Source: an uncultured Collinsella sp. (GTDB lineage: Bacteria; Actinomycetota; Coriobacteriia; Coriobacteriales; Coriobacteriaceae). From it: a stretch of 58,250 bases of DNA. This document shows, one piece after another, positions 9,211 through 17,535 of this stretch; position 1 is the first letter of the stretch; each line of letters begins with the position of its first letter. A program made the translations under genes and the position numbers. Location: positions 1-58,250 of the forward strand of contig CABSNU010000011.1 in the NCBI GenBank assembly GCA_902479135.1, written 5' to 3'. The notes beneath the pieces are model-generated. The model was given only the letters and a program-made list of their open reading frames with translations, searched no databases and was not told where the DNA came from.

Positions 9211-9240
9211 AATGCCCGGGGTTAGAGGCCCGGGCATTTA
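9211..9240 (+). terminator. Terminator of the small membrane protein gene
   Basis: AATGCCCGGG pairs with CCCGGGCATT across eight bases and ends in ta. It starts one base after the stop codon. Confidence 0.8.
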
Positions 9241-9314
9241 ACAAAACCAGAAAACTAGGCCGCCCGCGCTTTCGAACACTTACGCGGGATGCGTCGTTTC
9301 CTATTGACATTGTA

Positions 9315-9340
9315 TCCCGAATCGCCCAACCGATTCGGGA
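9315..9340. promoter_or_regulatory. Perfect 10-bp inverted repeat near a TTGACA box
   Basis: TCCCGAATCG and CGATTCGGGA are separated by six bases, just after TTGACA at 9304-9309. It lies 130 bp before the second sortase gene. It may be an operator or a small terminator; no T-run follows. Confidence 0.35.
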
Positions 9341-9431
9341 CATTTTGAAAACGCAAATGCTGGTTTATCCTCGGTTGGACGGTGCAGTCTAGCTGCGTTG
9401 TCCGGCGCGGAAGCTCGCGAATCGGCTATTA

Positions 9432-9445
9432 TTTGTTTAGACAAC
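9432..9445. promoter_or_regulatory. Near-palindrome similar to the one before the pilus operon
   Basis: TTGTTTAGACAA differs by one base from the core of the palindrome at 1036-1049. It overlaps a possible -10 (TATTAT at about 9427) and lies 26 bp before the sortase start, so it could be a shared control site for the two pilus loci. Confidence 0.35.
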
Positions 9446-9470
9446 TTGAGTTGTAGAGGAGTGACCGGCG

Positions 9471-10409
9471 ATGGTGCAGGGCGCCAAACATATGAAGAGC
9501 AATAACGCCGCGGACAACGGCGGCTCAAGCCCTCAGCCCAAACCTCAACCAAAACCCAAGCGCCGTCGCAAGCGACTGCCGCGCTGGGCCGACCGGCTCA
9601 TCACCATCGTCATCATCCTTATTGGCGTGGGCCTTATGACCTGGCCGTGGATCTTGGACCGGCTCGAGGCCTCGGGCGTGTTCAACCAGATCAGCACGGT
9701 GTCCAGCACCGTGGACGCGCTGCCTGCCGAGGAGCGCGAGCGCATCCTGCTCCAGGCGCGCTCTTTTAACGAGCAACTGGCGGGCGAGGCCACCGAACTT
9801 CCCGCCGACCAGATCGAACCCTACGCCCAGCAGCTCATCTTTGACCGCGACCCCATGATGAGCTGGGTCGAAATCCCTTCCATCGACGTGAGTATGCCCA
9901 TCTACCACGGCACGAGCGAGGAAGTCCTCATGGCGGGCGTCGGCCACCTGGAGGGCACGAGCCTGCCGGTGGGCGGCACCTCGACGCATTGCGTGCTCAC
10001 CGCGCACTCGGGCATGCGCAACCTGAGCATGTTCGACGACATCCATTCGCTGGAGCCCGGCGACCTGGTGCTGCTGCACACCATGAACAAGACGCTCGCC
10101 TACAAGATGGTGGACTCCGAGGTGGTGCTGCCCGAGGAGATGGAGTCGCTGACCATCGAGCCCGGCGCCGACAAAGTGACGCTCGTCACCTGCACGCCCT
10201 ATGGCGTGAACGACCATCGCCTGCTGGTGCATTGCGTGCGCACCAAGTACAACAAGAAGGACGTCGACAAGCAAAAGTCGCTGGCCGGCCGCCACTGGGG
10301 CAAGCGCGAGTTTGCCGTGCTCATCGTGGTCGTAGCCATTGTGCTGTTGCTGCTGGACATCGTGATCCACGCGGTCCGCAAGCGCCGCAAGGCCAAGGCC
10401 TCGGCATAG
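9471..10409 (+). CDS. Class C sortase, second copy
   Basis: A 312-residue sortase related to the one at 6432. The start at 9471 follows GAGGAG; an in-frame ATG at 9489 is an alternative. The first 35 residues are rich in Pro, Lys and Gln and should stay in the cytoplasm. A membrane helix covers about 43-64. Catalytic residues are His179 (TAHSG), Cys241 (LVTCTPYG) and Arg250 (DHRLLVHCVR). A lid Asp127-Pro128 is present without the usual aromatic. A C-terminal helix and basic tail end the protein. It is now separated from any intact pilin gene, since only a remnant lies upstream. It may serve the pilus operon at 1150 or be an orphan. Confidence 0.88.
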   Translation: MVQGAKHMKSNNAADNGGSSPQPKPQPKPKRRRKRLPRWADRLITIVIILIGVGLMTWPWILDRLEASGVFNQISTVSSTVDALPAEERERILLQARSFNEQLAGEATELPADQIEPYAQQLIFDRDPMMSWVEIPSIDVSMPIYHGTSEEVLMAGVGHLEGTSLPVGGTSTHCVLTAHSGMRNLSMFDDIHSLEPGDLVLLHTMNKTLAYKMVDSEVVLPEEMESLTIEPGADKVTLVTCTPYGVNDHRLLVHCVRTKYNKKDVDKQKSLAGRHWGKREFAVLIVVVAIVLLLLDIVIHAVRKRRKAKASA

Positions 10410-10422
10410 GACATCGTTCAGA

Positions 10423-10457
10423 ACCACCACAATGGGGACAGGCACCTTTGTGGTGGT
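10423..10457. repeat. REP-like palindrome, GGGGACAGG core family
   Basis: ACCACCACAA and TTGTGGTGGT flank the core TGGGGACAGGCACCT. The same arms with a near-identical core in the opposite orientation occur at 43355-43389. Related elements with other arms are at 19295 and 50700. It lies 13 bp after the sortase stop codon. Confidence 0.75.
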
Positions 10458-10471
10458 CGGGACTTCCAAAC

Positions 10472-10535
10472 CATCACAACATTCGATGAAAATCGCGATT
10501 TTGGCGAAAAGCGTCGAATGTTGTGATGCTTTTTG
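10472..10535 (+). terminator. Nested palindrome with T-run
   Basis: CATCACAACATTCGA (10472-10486) pairs perfectly with 10514-10528. Inside lies a second palindrome, AAAATCGCGATTTT (10489-10502). The outer stem is followed by ctttttg, so it can act as the terminator of the sortase gene. Confidence 0.55.
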
Positions 10536-10539
10536 TTGC

Positions 10540-10605
10540 GGGCGGCGCGGTTTTCGCTGCGGGCGGGATGGTTTTCGCTATGGACGGTGCGGTTTCGCTG
10601 CAGAA
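10540..10605 (+). repeat. Imperfect short tandem repeat
   Basis: Three units of about 20-24 bases contain the motif GCGG(T)TTTCGCT or GGTTTTCGCT with G/C-rich spacers. No coding role is seen. The remaining intergenic bases before gatC hold only its promoter. Confidence 0.4.
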
Positions 10606-10693
10606 CCGCCAGCCCGTTGCCTGCCAGCCCGCCGCCCTCGTTACGTTTTCGCTGCATTTGGGTAAAGCACCTGCTCCAAGTGGCGTTGCCTTG

Positions 10694-10699
10694 TATACT
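10694..10699 (+). promoter_or_regulatory. Candidate -10 box of gatCAB
   Basis: TATACT preceded by TTG lies 36 bp before the gatC start. A matching -35 is weak (TGCTCC, 16 bases upstream). Confidence 0.4.
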
Positions 10700-10734
10700 A
10701 GAGCGGTTTATCTGTTATGCGGAAGGGAGCGCCT

Positions 10735-11046
10735 ATGGCACTCAGCGAGAAAGACGTGCGCGGCATCGCCGAGTACGCAAAGATCGCACTGACCGATGAC
10801 GAGCTCGCCCAGATGACGTCCTACATGAACGACGCCGTCCAGATGCTCGAGCCCGTCTTGCAATATGACTTGCCCGACGTGGAGCCCACGTTCCATCCCA
10901 TCGGAAGCCTGTCCAACGTGATGGGCGACGACCTGCGCGAGCCCGAGCGCGATCTGCCGCTCGACGTCGCGCTCGAAAACGCCGGCAGCGCGCGCGACCG
11001 CTACTTCCGCGTGCCGTCCATTTTGGGAGAGGGGGAGAGCGAGTAA
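10735..11046 (+). CDS. gatC: Asp/Glu-tRNA(Asn/Gln) amidotransferase subunit C
   Basis: A 103-residue protein with the GatC fold: an N-terminal helix (LSEKDVRGIAEYAKIALTDDE), a central VEPTFHPIG block and a C-terminal REPERDLPLDVALENA segment. GatC wraps around GatA and stabilises the GatAB complex that amidates misacylated Glu-tRNA(Gln) or Asp-tRNA(Asn). The start at 10735 follows GGAAGGGAG. Its stop overlaps the gatA start by one base, which indicates translational coupling. Confidence 0.92.
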   Translation: MALSEKDVRGIAEYAKIALTDDELAQMTSYMNDAVQMLEPVLQYDLPDVEPTFHPIGSLSNVMGDDLREPERDLPLDVALENAGSARDRYFRVPSILGEGESE

Positions 11047-12560
11047 TGGCGCAGAGCTTCGATTCCCTTACCGCTGCCCAGATCGCCGCGGGCGTTGCCG
11101 CTGGCGACTTTACCGCTACCGAGGTGGCTCAGGCCTCCCTTGCCGCCATCGAGGCGCGCGAGGGCGGGGTCCAGGCATTCCTGCAGGTGGCGCCCGAGCT
11201 CGCGCTCGAGGCCGCCGCGCGCGTGGACGCCGACCGTGCCGCAGGCAAGCCGCTGCCCCCGCTCGCGGGCGTGCCGCTGGCCATCAAGGACAACATGAAC
11301 CTTGTGGGCACGCGCACCACCTGCGCTTCCCGCATGCTCGGGGACTACCAGAGCGTCTACACCGCCACCTGCGTCCAGCGCATGCTCGATGCCGGCTGCC
11401 TGCCCATGGGCAAGGCCAACATGGACGAGTTTGCCTTTGGTAGCTCTACCGAGAGCTCGGCGTTCCACCGCACCAACAACCCTTGGGATACCGAGCGCGT
11501 GCCCGGCGGCTCTTCGGGCGGCTCCGCTGCAGCCGTCGCCGCGGGCGAGGTCGCGCTCTCGCTGGGCTCGGACACCGGCGGCTCCATTCGCCAGCCGGCG
11601 TCGCTGTGCGGCGTGGTGGGCTTTAAGCCCACGTATGGCGCCGTGAGCCGTTACGGCGTGGTTGCCTTTGGCTCGTCGCTCGACCAGGTGGGCCCCTTTG
11701 GCCGCACGGTCGAGGATGTCGCGCTGGCCATGAACGCGCTTACCGGCGCGGGCCACGATCCGTACGATTGCACCAGCCAGGATTGCGCCGTCGACTTTAC
11801 CGAGCATCTCAACGACAGCATCGAGGGCAAGCGCGTGGGCATCATCCCTGCGTTTATGGAGGCCGAGGGCCTGACGCCCGAGGTCAAGGCTGCTGTTCAG
11901 CGCGCCGCCCAGGAGTTGCAGAACCAGGGTGCCGAGCTGGTCGAGGTCGACCTGCCGCACTTGGACGCCGCCATCGCCGCCTACTACGTCATCGGCCCGG
12001 CCGAGGCGTTCTCCAACCTGGCCCGCTTCGACGGCATTCGCTACGGCTACCAGGAGGAGGGCTGCGCCAACCTGTCCGACCAGAGCTCGCTTTCGCGCGC
12101 CCACGGTTTTGGCGCCGAGGCCAAGCGCCGTCAGATGCTCGGCGCCTACCTGCTGAGCTCGGGCGTGTACGACAAGTACTACTACGCTGCGCAGAAGGCC
12201 CGCACGCTCATCACGCAGGACTACGACGCCGCGTATGCCAAGGTGGACACCATCCTCATGCCCGCCTCGCCGCGCACGGCCTTTAAGTTTGGCGAGATCA
12301 GCGACCCCACGCAGATGTACCTCTCCGACCTGTACACCATCTCGCTCAACATTTGCGGCAACGGTGGTATCTCGGTGCCGCTGGGCCTGGGCGAGGATAC
12401 TCAGCTGCCCGTTTCTGCCCAGCTGGTGGGTCCGGCGTTTAAGGACCGTCAGCTGCTCACATTTGCCCGCGCCCTGGAGCGCGGCTTTGCCGATGCCGCC
12501 ACGGGTGCGCCCGCGCTTTCCGTTGCGCCCGATTTTGCCGGGAAGGGAGGCGAGCTGTAA
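11046..12560 (+). CDS. gatA: Asp/Glu-tRNA(Asn/Gln) amidotransferase subunit A
   Basis: A 504-residue amidase-signature enzyme that releases ammonia from glutamine for tRNA amidation. The Ser-cisSer-Lys triad is Lys81 (AIKDN), Ser156 (GGSSGGS) and Ser180 (DTGGSIRQP), with the same spacing as known GatA proteins. Length is normal for the family. It overlaps gatC and gatB by one base on each side, forming a tight three-gene operon. Confidence 0.95.
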   Translation: MAQSFDSLTAAQIAAGVAAGDFTATEVAQASLAAIEAREGGVQAFLQVAPELALEAAARVDADRAAGKPLPPLAGVPLAIKDNMNLVGTRTTCASRMLGDYQSVYTATCVQRMLDAGCLPMGKANMDEFAFGSSTESSAFHRTNNPWDTERVPGGSSGGSAAAVAAGEVALSLGSDTGGSIRQPASLCGVVGFKPTYGAVSRYGVVAFGSSLDQVGPFGRTVEDVALAMNALTGAGHDPYDCTSQDCAVDFTEHLNDSIEGKRVGIIPAFMEAEGLTPEVKAAVQRAAQELQNQGAELVEVDLPHLDAAIAAYYVIGPAEAFSNLARFDGIRYGYQEEGCANLSDQSSLSRAHGFGAEAKRRQMLGAYLLSSGVYDKYYYAAQKARTLITQDYDAAYAKVDTILMPASPRTAFKFGEISDPTQMYLSDLYTISLNICGNGGISVPLGLGEDTQLPVSAQLVGPAFKDRQLLTFARALERGFADAATGAPALSVAPDFAGKGGEL

Positions 12561-14236
12561 TGAAGGAGCTTTCCGAGGTCCTGCAGGATTGGGAGGCCGT
12601 GATCGGCCTGGAGATCCATACCGAGCTCACCGCACTCGATACCAAGATGTTCTGCAACTGCAAGCTCAGCCACGATGACGAGCCCAACGCCAACGTGTGC
12701 CCGGTGTGCCTGGGCCTGCCCGGCGCCCTGCCGGTGCCCAACAAGCGCGCCATCGAGAGCATCGTCAAGGCCGGTCTCGCCACCAACTGCGAGATCCAGC
12801 GCCACTCGATGTTCTACCGCAAGCACTACTTCTATCCCGATATGGCCAAGAACTTCCAGACCACGCAGGGTCCGGTCGCCTTTGCTATGTACGGTCATCT
12901 GGACCTGGACGTGACCGGTCGCGGTGCCGCCGAGCGCCCCGACTGCGCATTTGGCGAGGCCGAGGCTCAGAGCCTGGCGAGCGCTTCGGCCAACGCCGAG
13001 GGCCTGTCCACGTCCATGACGTCGACCATGCGCGAGGGCAACCAGCGTGCCGGCCACCTGGCCAGCTACGATGCATCTAACCTGCAGATGCCTGAGCGTC
13101 GCGAGGACGGTTCCTACACGGTGCCCATCCGCATCCTGCGCATCCACATGGAGGAGGACGCCGCCAAGATGGTCCACGTGGGTGGCACCGAGGGCCGCAT
13201 TACCGCCGCGGCCGAGTCGCTCGTCGACTACAACCGCTGCGGTACGCCGCTGATCGAGCTCGTCACCGAGCCCGACCTGCGCACGCCCGAGGAAGCGCGC
13301 CTGTTTATGGAGAAGCTCCGTCGCATCTTTGTGACGCTGGGCATTTCGGACTGCTCCATGGAGAAGGGTTCCATGCGCTGCGACGGCAACGTGTCGCTGC
13401 GCCGCCGCAGCGAGACCAAGCTGGGCACCAAGACCGAGCTCAAGAACCTCAACTCGTTTAAGAGCCTGCACGACGGCCTTGCCTACGAGATCTGCCGCCA
13501 GGCCGAGGTGCTCGAGGAGGGCGGCATCATCTATCAGGAGACCCGCCACTGGGAGCCCAGCCGCAAGCGAACCGTGGTCATGCGCGTCAAGGAGACGGCC
13601 GACGACTACCGCCTGTTCCCCGATCCCGACCTGGCGCCGTTCGATCTGGACGACGAGTTTATCGATCGCTGCCGTGGCGAGATTCCCGAGCTGCCCGATG
13701 CCAAGTGCGACCGTTTTGAGGCCGACTTTGGCATTAAGGCGGCCGACGCCGAGCAGATTGCCGGCGACCCGGAGTTTGCCGACTTCTTTGAGGCCGCCGC
13801 TGCCGGTATGGCTGGCAAGGAGGCCCAGACGGTCGCAAACCTGCTGGTGAACGAGATGATCGCCTACCTTAAGGGCGCGGGTGTGTCGCTGGCCGAGTCC
13901 GGTATCGCGCCGGCTCAGGTGGCAGCGCTGGCCAAGCTGCTGGCGACCGATGCCATCAGCTCCAACCAGGCACACGAGGTCTTTGAGGCCATGGCCCAGA
14001 CCGGCGACGATCCCAACAAGATCGTCGACGAGCGCGGCATGCGTCAGGTGAGCGATGCCGGTGCTTTGCAGCCGATCGTGGACGAGGTGCTGGCAAACTG
14101 TGCCGATCAGGCGCAGCAGTATCGTGACGGCAACCAGAAGGTTATCGGCTTTTTGGTGGGCCAGTGCATGAAGGCGAGCCGCGGCAAGGGCAACCCGAAG
14201 CTCTTCAACGAGTTGCTGAGAACGTCGCTCTCGTAA
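12560..14236 (+). CDS. gatB: Asp/Glu-tRNA(Asn/Gln) amidotransferase subunit B
   Basis: A 558-residue subunit that phosphorylates the misacylated tRNA and transfers ammonia to it. The N-terminal GatB signature is clear (WEAVIGLEIHTEL), with a zinc site formed by Cys residues in MFCNCKL and NVCPVCLGLPG. The middle carries DYNRCGTPLIELVTEPD. A YqeY-like tail domain covers about the last 150 residues. It is somewhat longer than the usual 475-500 residues. It ends the operon; unusual palindromes follow at once. Confidence 0.95.
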   Translation: MKELSEVLQDWEAVIGLEIHTELTALDTKMFCNCKLSHDDEPNANVCPVCLGLPGALPVPNKRAIESIVKAGLATNCEIQRHSMFYRKHYFYPDMAKNFQTTQGPVAFAMYGHLDLDVTGRGAAERPDCAFGEAEAQSLASASANAEGLSTSMTSTMREGNQRAGHLASYDASNLQMPERREDGSYTVPIRILRIHMEEDAAKMVHVGGTEGRITAAAESLVDYNRCGTPLIELVTEPDLRTPEEARLFMEKLRRIFVTLGISDCSMEKGSMRCDGNVSLRRRSETKLGTKTELKNLNSFKSLHDGLAYEICRQAEVLEEGGIIYQETRHWEPSRKRTVVMRVKETADDYRLFPDPDLAPFDLDDEFIDRCRGEIPELPDAKCDRFEADFGIKAADAEQIAGDPEFADFFEAAAAGMAGKEAQTVANLLVNEMIAYLKGAGVSLAESGIAPAQVAALAKLLATDAISSNQAHEVFEAMAQTGDDPNKIVDERGMRQVSDAGALQPIVDEVLANCADQAQQYRDGNQKVIGFLVGQCMKASRGKGNPKLFNELLRTSLS

Positions 14237-14251
14237 GCGGGAACCGAGGGG

Positions 14252-14370
14252 CCCCGGCAGGGCGGGTGCTTCCTCAAAATTTCGAACAGTCCTGCGCAAG
14301 ACGAAGGCCACATTAAGTGGCCTTCTTTGCGTGCGGAACTCATTTTGAGGAAGCACCCGCCCTGCCGGGG
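14252..14370 (+). repeat. Nested palindromic element, copy 1, after gatB
   Basis: A perfect 29-bp inverted repeat (14252-14280 with 14342-14370) encloses a core of about 60 bases. The core holds CGAACAGTCCTG, a hairpin GGCCAC-ATTAA-GTGGCC, and GTGCGGAACTC. The same core occurs at 34252-34310 on the other strand with different outer arms. The element begins 15 bp after the gatB stop. It can fold as one long hairpin and may also end transcription (the inner stem is followed by ttcttt). Confidence 0.8.
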
Positions 14371-14376
14371 TTCCCG

Positions 14377-14554
14377 GGTTCCGTGACGACTCGGCCGTTC
14401 GGGTCAGGCGGGGCTGAATGGAATCGAGTGAATGGGCGTGCCGTCGGCACGCCCATTGTTTTTGAAGGGAACTCATTGAGAGGCAAGGCCCTGCGCCCGG
14501 CCCCTCGGTTCCGTGACGACTCGGCCGTTCGGGTCAGGTGGGGCTGAATGGAAT
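14377..14554 (+). repeat. Two 48-bp direct repeats
   Basis: Bases 14377-14424 and 14507-14554 are identical except for one position (c or t at 14409/14539). Each starts with GGTTCCGTGACGACTCGG and is followed by a terminator hairpin. GGAACTCATT also precedes each copy, so a unit of about 130 bp has been duplicated. Confidence 0.85.
14431..14464 (+). terminator. Terminator in first repeat unit
   Basis: AATGGGCGTGCC pairs with GGCACGCCCATT over a 3-base loop and is followed by gttttt. Confidence 0.8.
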
Positions 14555-14560
14555 TTGGTG

Positions 14561-14592
14561 AATGAGGGCGCCGTTGGCGCCCTCATTCTTTA
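14561..14592. terminator. Terminator in second repeat unit, between convergent genes
   Basis: AATGAGGGCGCC pairs with GGCGCCCTCATT over a 3-base loop. It lies at the end of the AraC-type gene on the other strand and could serve both directions. Confidence 0.7.
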
Positions 14593-15594
14593 TATATGTT
14601 GGGAGCGCCAGGTGGTGGGGGTGGTGCCGGTGTGTTGCTTGAAGGCTTGGGCGAAGGCGGCCTGCTGAGGGTAGCCTAGACGCTCTGCCACCTGCGCTAT
14701 CGTGAGCGCGCTATCGGCCAAAAGGTCCTGTGCTCGCTCCATACGGCGTCTGCGAATGTAGGCGCCCAGGGACTCGCCAGTTTGGGCCTTAAAGGTGGCG
14801 CATAGCTTGGAGCGGCTTGTGTAGAGCCTCTCGGCCACCTCGTTGATACCCACACGCCTGCCTTTGTCGAGCGCGCGCTCAATCATTGCCGTTGCTTCTT
14901 CGGCAATGGTTATGCTGACACGTGTGTCTGCCGCCTGCTGCGCCTGCTTATGGGCCGCGCGCGAACAGGCGAGCTCCGCGACCATGGTCTCCACGATGCC
15001 TTGCATATAGACGTGTCCGCCTACGGTGCGGGCGCGGTCCTCGTTAATCCGGTGCAGCGTGTGGCAGATGGCGGACGTCGCTTCCTCATGCCATGGCTCG
15101 GCAAACGCCTCAAAGACCCCTGCGAACTCGGTGGGATAGCGGTGCTCCAGTTCGTCAAAATATCCAGGCAAAAAGAGCACCGAGCGCGAGTGATAGAGCC
15201 GCCCTGCAAACAGTGGGCTTAACTCCTCGCCACAGTTATCTTGGATAAAGCTGCACACGGCATTGTTTGGCCACGGTCCATGCAGGGGTTTAAGGTTCGC
15301 AGGCGTTATGCCGGCTTCGGGCATGCACATGAGCGTGGGCGCGCTGACCTCGCTCACGCACGCGTACGGTTCGGGTGTGTATTCGGCCAGGTACATATCG
15401 TGCGTCGGGGTAATGTAATGCTCCATGACGATGCAGGCAGGGGAGAGGGGCATGATCCATGCGCGTCCGTGCGCCCGATCGTTTGCCACCTCGCCGGTAA
15501 AGACGGCGCCCTTGCCGGTAAGCTCCAGGCCAAACTGCTCAAACTGCGGTGCGTAGAGCTCGGTTATGTCGGTCGCTGCCCGCCGTATTTGCAA
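14590..15594 (-). CDS. AraC-family transcription regulator
   Basis: A 334-residue regulator. The last 100 residues carry the two helix-turn-helix motifs of AraC/XylS proteins (INEVAERLYTSRSKLCATFK and IAQVAERLGYPQQAAFAQAFK, ending GTTPTTWR). The N-terminal part has no recognised ligand fold. It is divergent from two ABC transporter genes, with 114 bp between the starts, so it probably controls them. A similar layout (AraC regulator beside paired ABC exporter-fold genes) is known for YbtA-YbtPQ siderophore uptake, but the ligand here is not shown by the sequence. Confidence 0.85.
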   Translation of the reverse strand: MQIRRAATDITELYAPQFEQFGLELTGKGAVFTGEVANDRAHGRAWIMPLSPACIVMEHYITPTHDMYLAEYTPEPYACVSEVSAPTLMCMPEAGITPANLKPLHGPWPNNAVCSFIQDNCGEELSPLFAGRLYHSRSVLFLPGYFDELEHRYPTEFAGVFEAFAEPWHEEATSAICHTLHRINEDRARTVGGHVYMQGIVETMVAELACSRAAHKQAQQAADTRVSITIAEEATAMIERALDKGRRVGINEVAERLYTSRSKLCATFKAQTGESLGAYIRRRRMERAQDLLADSALTIAQVAERLGYPQQAAFAQAFKQHTGTTPTTWRSQHI

Positions 15595-15708
15595 AAGCGT
15601 CCCTTTCCTTTGCAGAAACGTCCACGCCTGGCTCGATTGTGAGCCATGGCTAACACATCAATGATAAGTTCATTACGGTTAACTCTCAAGCCGTTAGAAA
15701 GGAATCTC

Positions 15709-17535
15709 ATGGCAAAGGGATCAAAAAAGGAAGGCGGCGGTATCGGCGAGCTGCTTGCATATGCCGGCGACCGTAAATTCCTAACATATTTGGGCATGGC
15801 CCTCTCGGCGCTCTCGCAGCTGCTGAGCTTTGGCCCGTACGTGTGCATTTGGCTTGTCGCGCGCGATCTGATCGCCGTGGCACCTAACTGGAGCGAAGCC
15901 TGCGATATCGCGATGTATGGTTGGTGGGCCGTCGGTTTTGCCCTGGTGAGCATCGTGATTTATTTCGTGGGGCTCATGTGCACACACCTATCCGCGTTTC
16001 GTTGCGCGTCCAATATCCGCAAGGCTACGAGCGAGCATCTGCTTAAGCTGCCGCTCGGCTACTTTGACACGCACGCCACCGGTGAGCTGCGCCGTATCGT
16101 AGACGGATGCGCCGCCTCAACCGAGACACTGCTCGCGCACATGCTGCCCGATATCGCCGGCGCCACCGCCATGGTCGCAGGTCTGCTCGTGCTGCTTTTC
16201 GCCCTCGATTGGCGCTTGGGCGCGGCATGCCTTATCTCGGTCGTCGTTTCGCTTGGCGCCATGGCCGCCATGATGGGCGGCAAGGGCGGCGAGTTTATGA
16301 AGGCCTACATGGGCGCGCTGGTCAAGATGAACAAGACCGGCACCGAATACGTACGCGGTATCCCCGTGGTCAAGGTATTCCAGCAGACGGTCTACTCCTT
16401 TAAGGCCTTCCACGATGCGATCGCCGAATACGCCGACATGGCGCAAAGCTATGCGGGCACGTTCTGCCGAGGTCCGCAGGTGCTCAACCTTACCGCGCTC
16501 AATGGCCTTGTGGCATTTCTCTTGCCCGTGGCATTGCTGTTGGCGCCGGGCGAGACGGACTTCGCGCACTTTTTGACAAACTTCACCTTCTACGCGATTT
16601 TTTCGGCCGTGGTGCCCACAGCCATGACCAAGCTTATGTTTGTGGGCGAGGCGTCTCAAATGAGTGCCGATTCGCTGGCTCGTATTCGAAGCGTCATGAA
16701 TTCCAAGCAGCTCTCCGTGCCCGCCCAACCCAAGCGCCCTGCCGGCAGCGATGTACGCTTTGAGGACGTGAGCTTCACGTACGAGGGTGCTGAAGCACCT
16801 GCCGTCAGCCATGTGAGTTTCAGCGTTCCCGCTGGTAGCACCCTCGCCCTGGTGGGTCCCTCGGGTGGCGGTAAGTCAACCTGCGCAAGCCTGATCCCGC
16901 GTTTTTGGGATGTTTCCTCGGGTCGAGTGCTCGTAGGCGGTGTGGACGTTCGCGATATGGATCCGCACGAGCTTATGGACCAGGTCGCCTTCGTGTTCCA
17001 GACCAACCAGCTGTTCCGGCAAACACTTGCCGATAACGTGCGCGCCTCCAAGCCTACGGCCACTGACGACGAAGTGCGTGCAGCTCTCTCCGCAGCTCAG
17101 TGCGACGACATTGTGGCCAAGCTCCCACAGGGCATCAATACCATGCTCGGCGCCGGCGGGGCGTATCTTTCGGGCGGCGAGGTCCAGCGCGTGGCACTCG
17201 CCCGCGCGATCCTTAAAGACGCGCCTATCGTGGTGCTCGATGAGGCCACGGCGTTTGCCGATCCCGAGAACGAGGCGCTCATCCAACGCGCCTTTAGCAA
17301 GCTGGCGGCGGGTCGCACGGTCATTATGATTGCGCACCGACTCTCGACTGTAGTGGGCGCAGACCAAATCGTGGTGCTCAACCAGGGCAGCGTGCAGGAG
17401 TCGGGTACCCATGCCGAGTTGCTGTCCCAAGAGGGCCTGTATGCCAAGATGTGGACCGAATACGAACAGGCCGCGAGCTGGAAAATCACTGCAGCGACCG
17501 CGGATGCCGCCGTCACGAAGGGAGGCGAGGCCTAA
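15709..17535 (+). CDS. ABC transporter, fused membrane and ATPase domains (half 1)
   Basis: A 608-residue half-transporter. The start at 15709 follows AGAAAGG and is preferred over 15646. Six membrane helices span about residues 20-310. The ATPase has Walker A GPSGGGKST (near 384), signature LSGGEVQR (near 487) and Walker B IVVLDEATAF (near 509). The D-loop reads FADPEN, not the usual SLD. It is joined to the next gene with no gap, and together they should form a heterodimer. Substrate is unknown; export of a peptide or drug, or import of a metal complex as in YbtPQ/IrtAB, are options. Confidence 0.88.
   Translation: MAKGSKKEGGGIGELLAYAGDRKFLTYLGMALSALSQLLSFGPYVCIWLVARDLIAVAPNWSEACDIAMYGWWAVGFALVSIVIYFVGLMCTHLSAFRCASNIRKATSEHLLKLPLGYFDTHATGELRRIVDGCAASTETLLAHMLPDIAGATAMVAGLLVLLFALDWRLGAACLISVVVSLGAMAAMMGGKGGEFMKAYMGALVKMNKTGTEYVRGIPVVKVFQQTVYSFKAFHDAIAEYADMAQSYAGTFCRGPQVLNLTALNGLVAFLLPVALLLAPGETDFAHFLTNFTFYAIFSAVVPTAMTKLMFVGEASQMSADSLARIRSVMNSKQLSVPAQPKRPAGSDVRFEDVSFTYEGAEAPAVSHVSFSVPAGSTLALVGPSGGGKSTCASLIPRFWDVSSGRVLVGGVDVRDMDPHELMDQVAFVFQTNQLFRQTLADNVRASKPTATDDEVRAALSAAQCDDIVAKLPQGINTMLGAGGAYLSGGEVQRVALARAILKDAPIVVLDEATAFADPENEALIQRAFSKLAAGRTVIMIAHRLSTVVGADQIVVLNQGSVQESGTHAELLSQEGLYAKMWTEYEQAASWKITAATADAAVTKGGEA

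Noticed and set aside
12449..14476. 675-residue open frame on the minus strand
   Set aside because: Antisense to gatB and the end of gatA; runs through the terminator region and has no recognisable domain.
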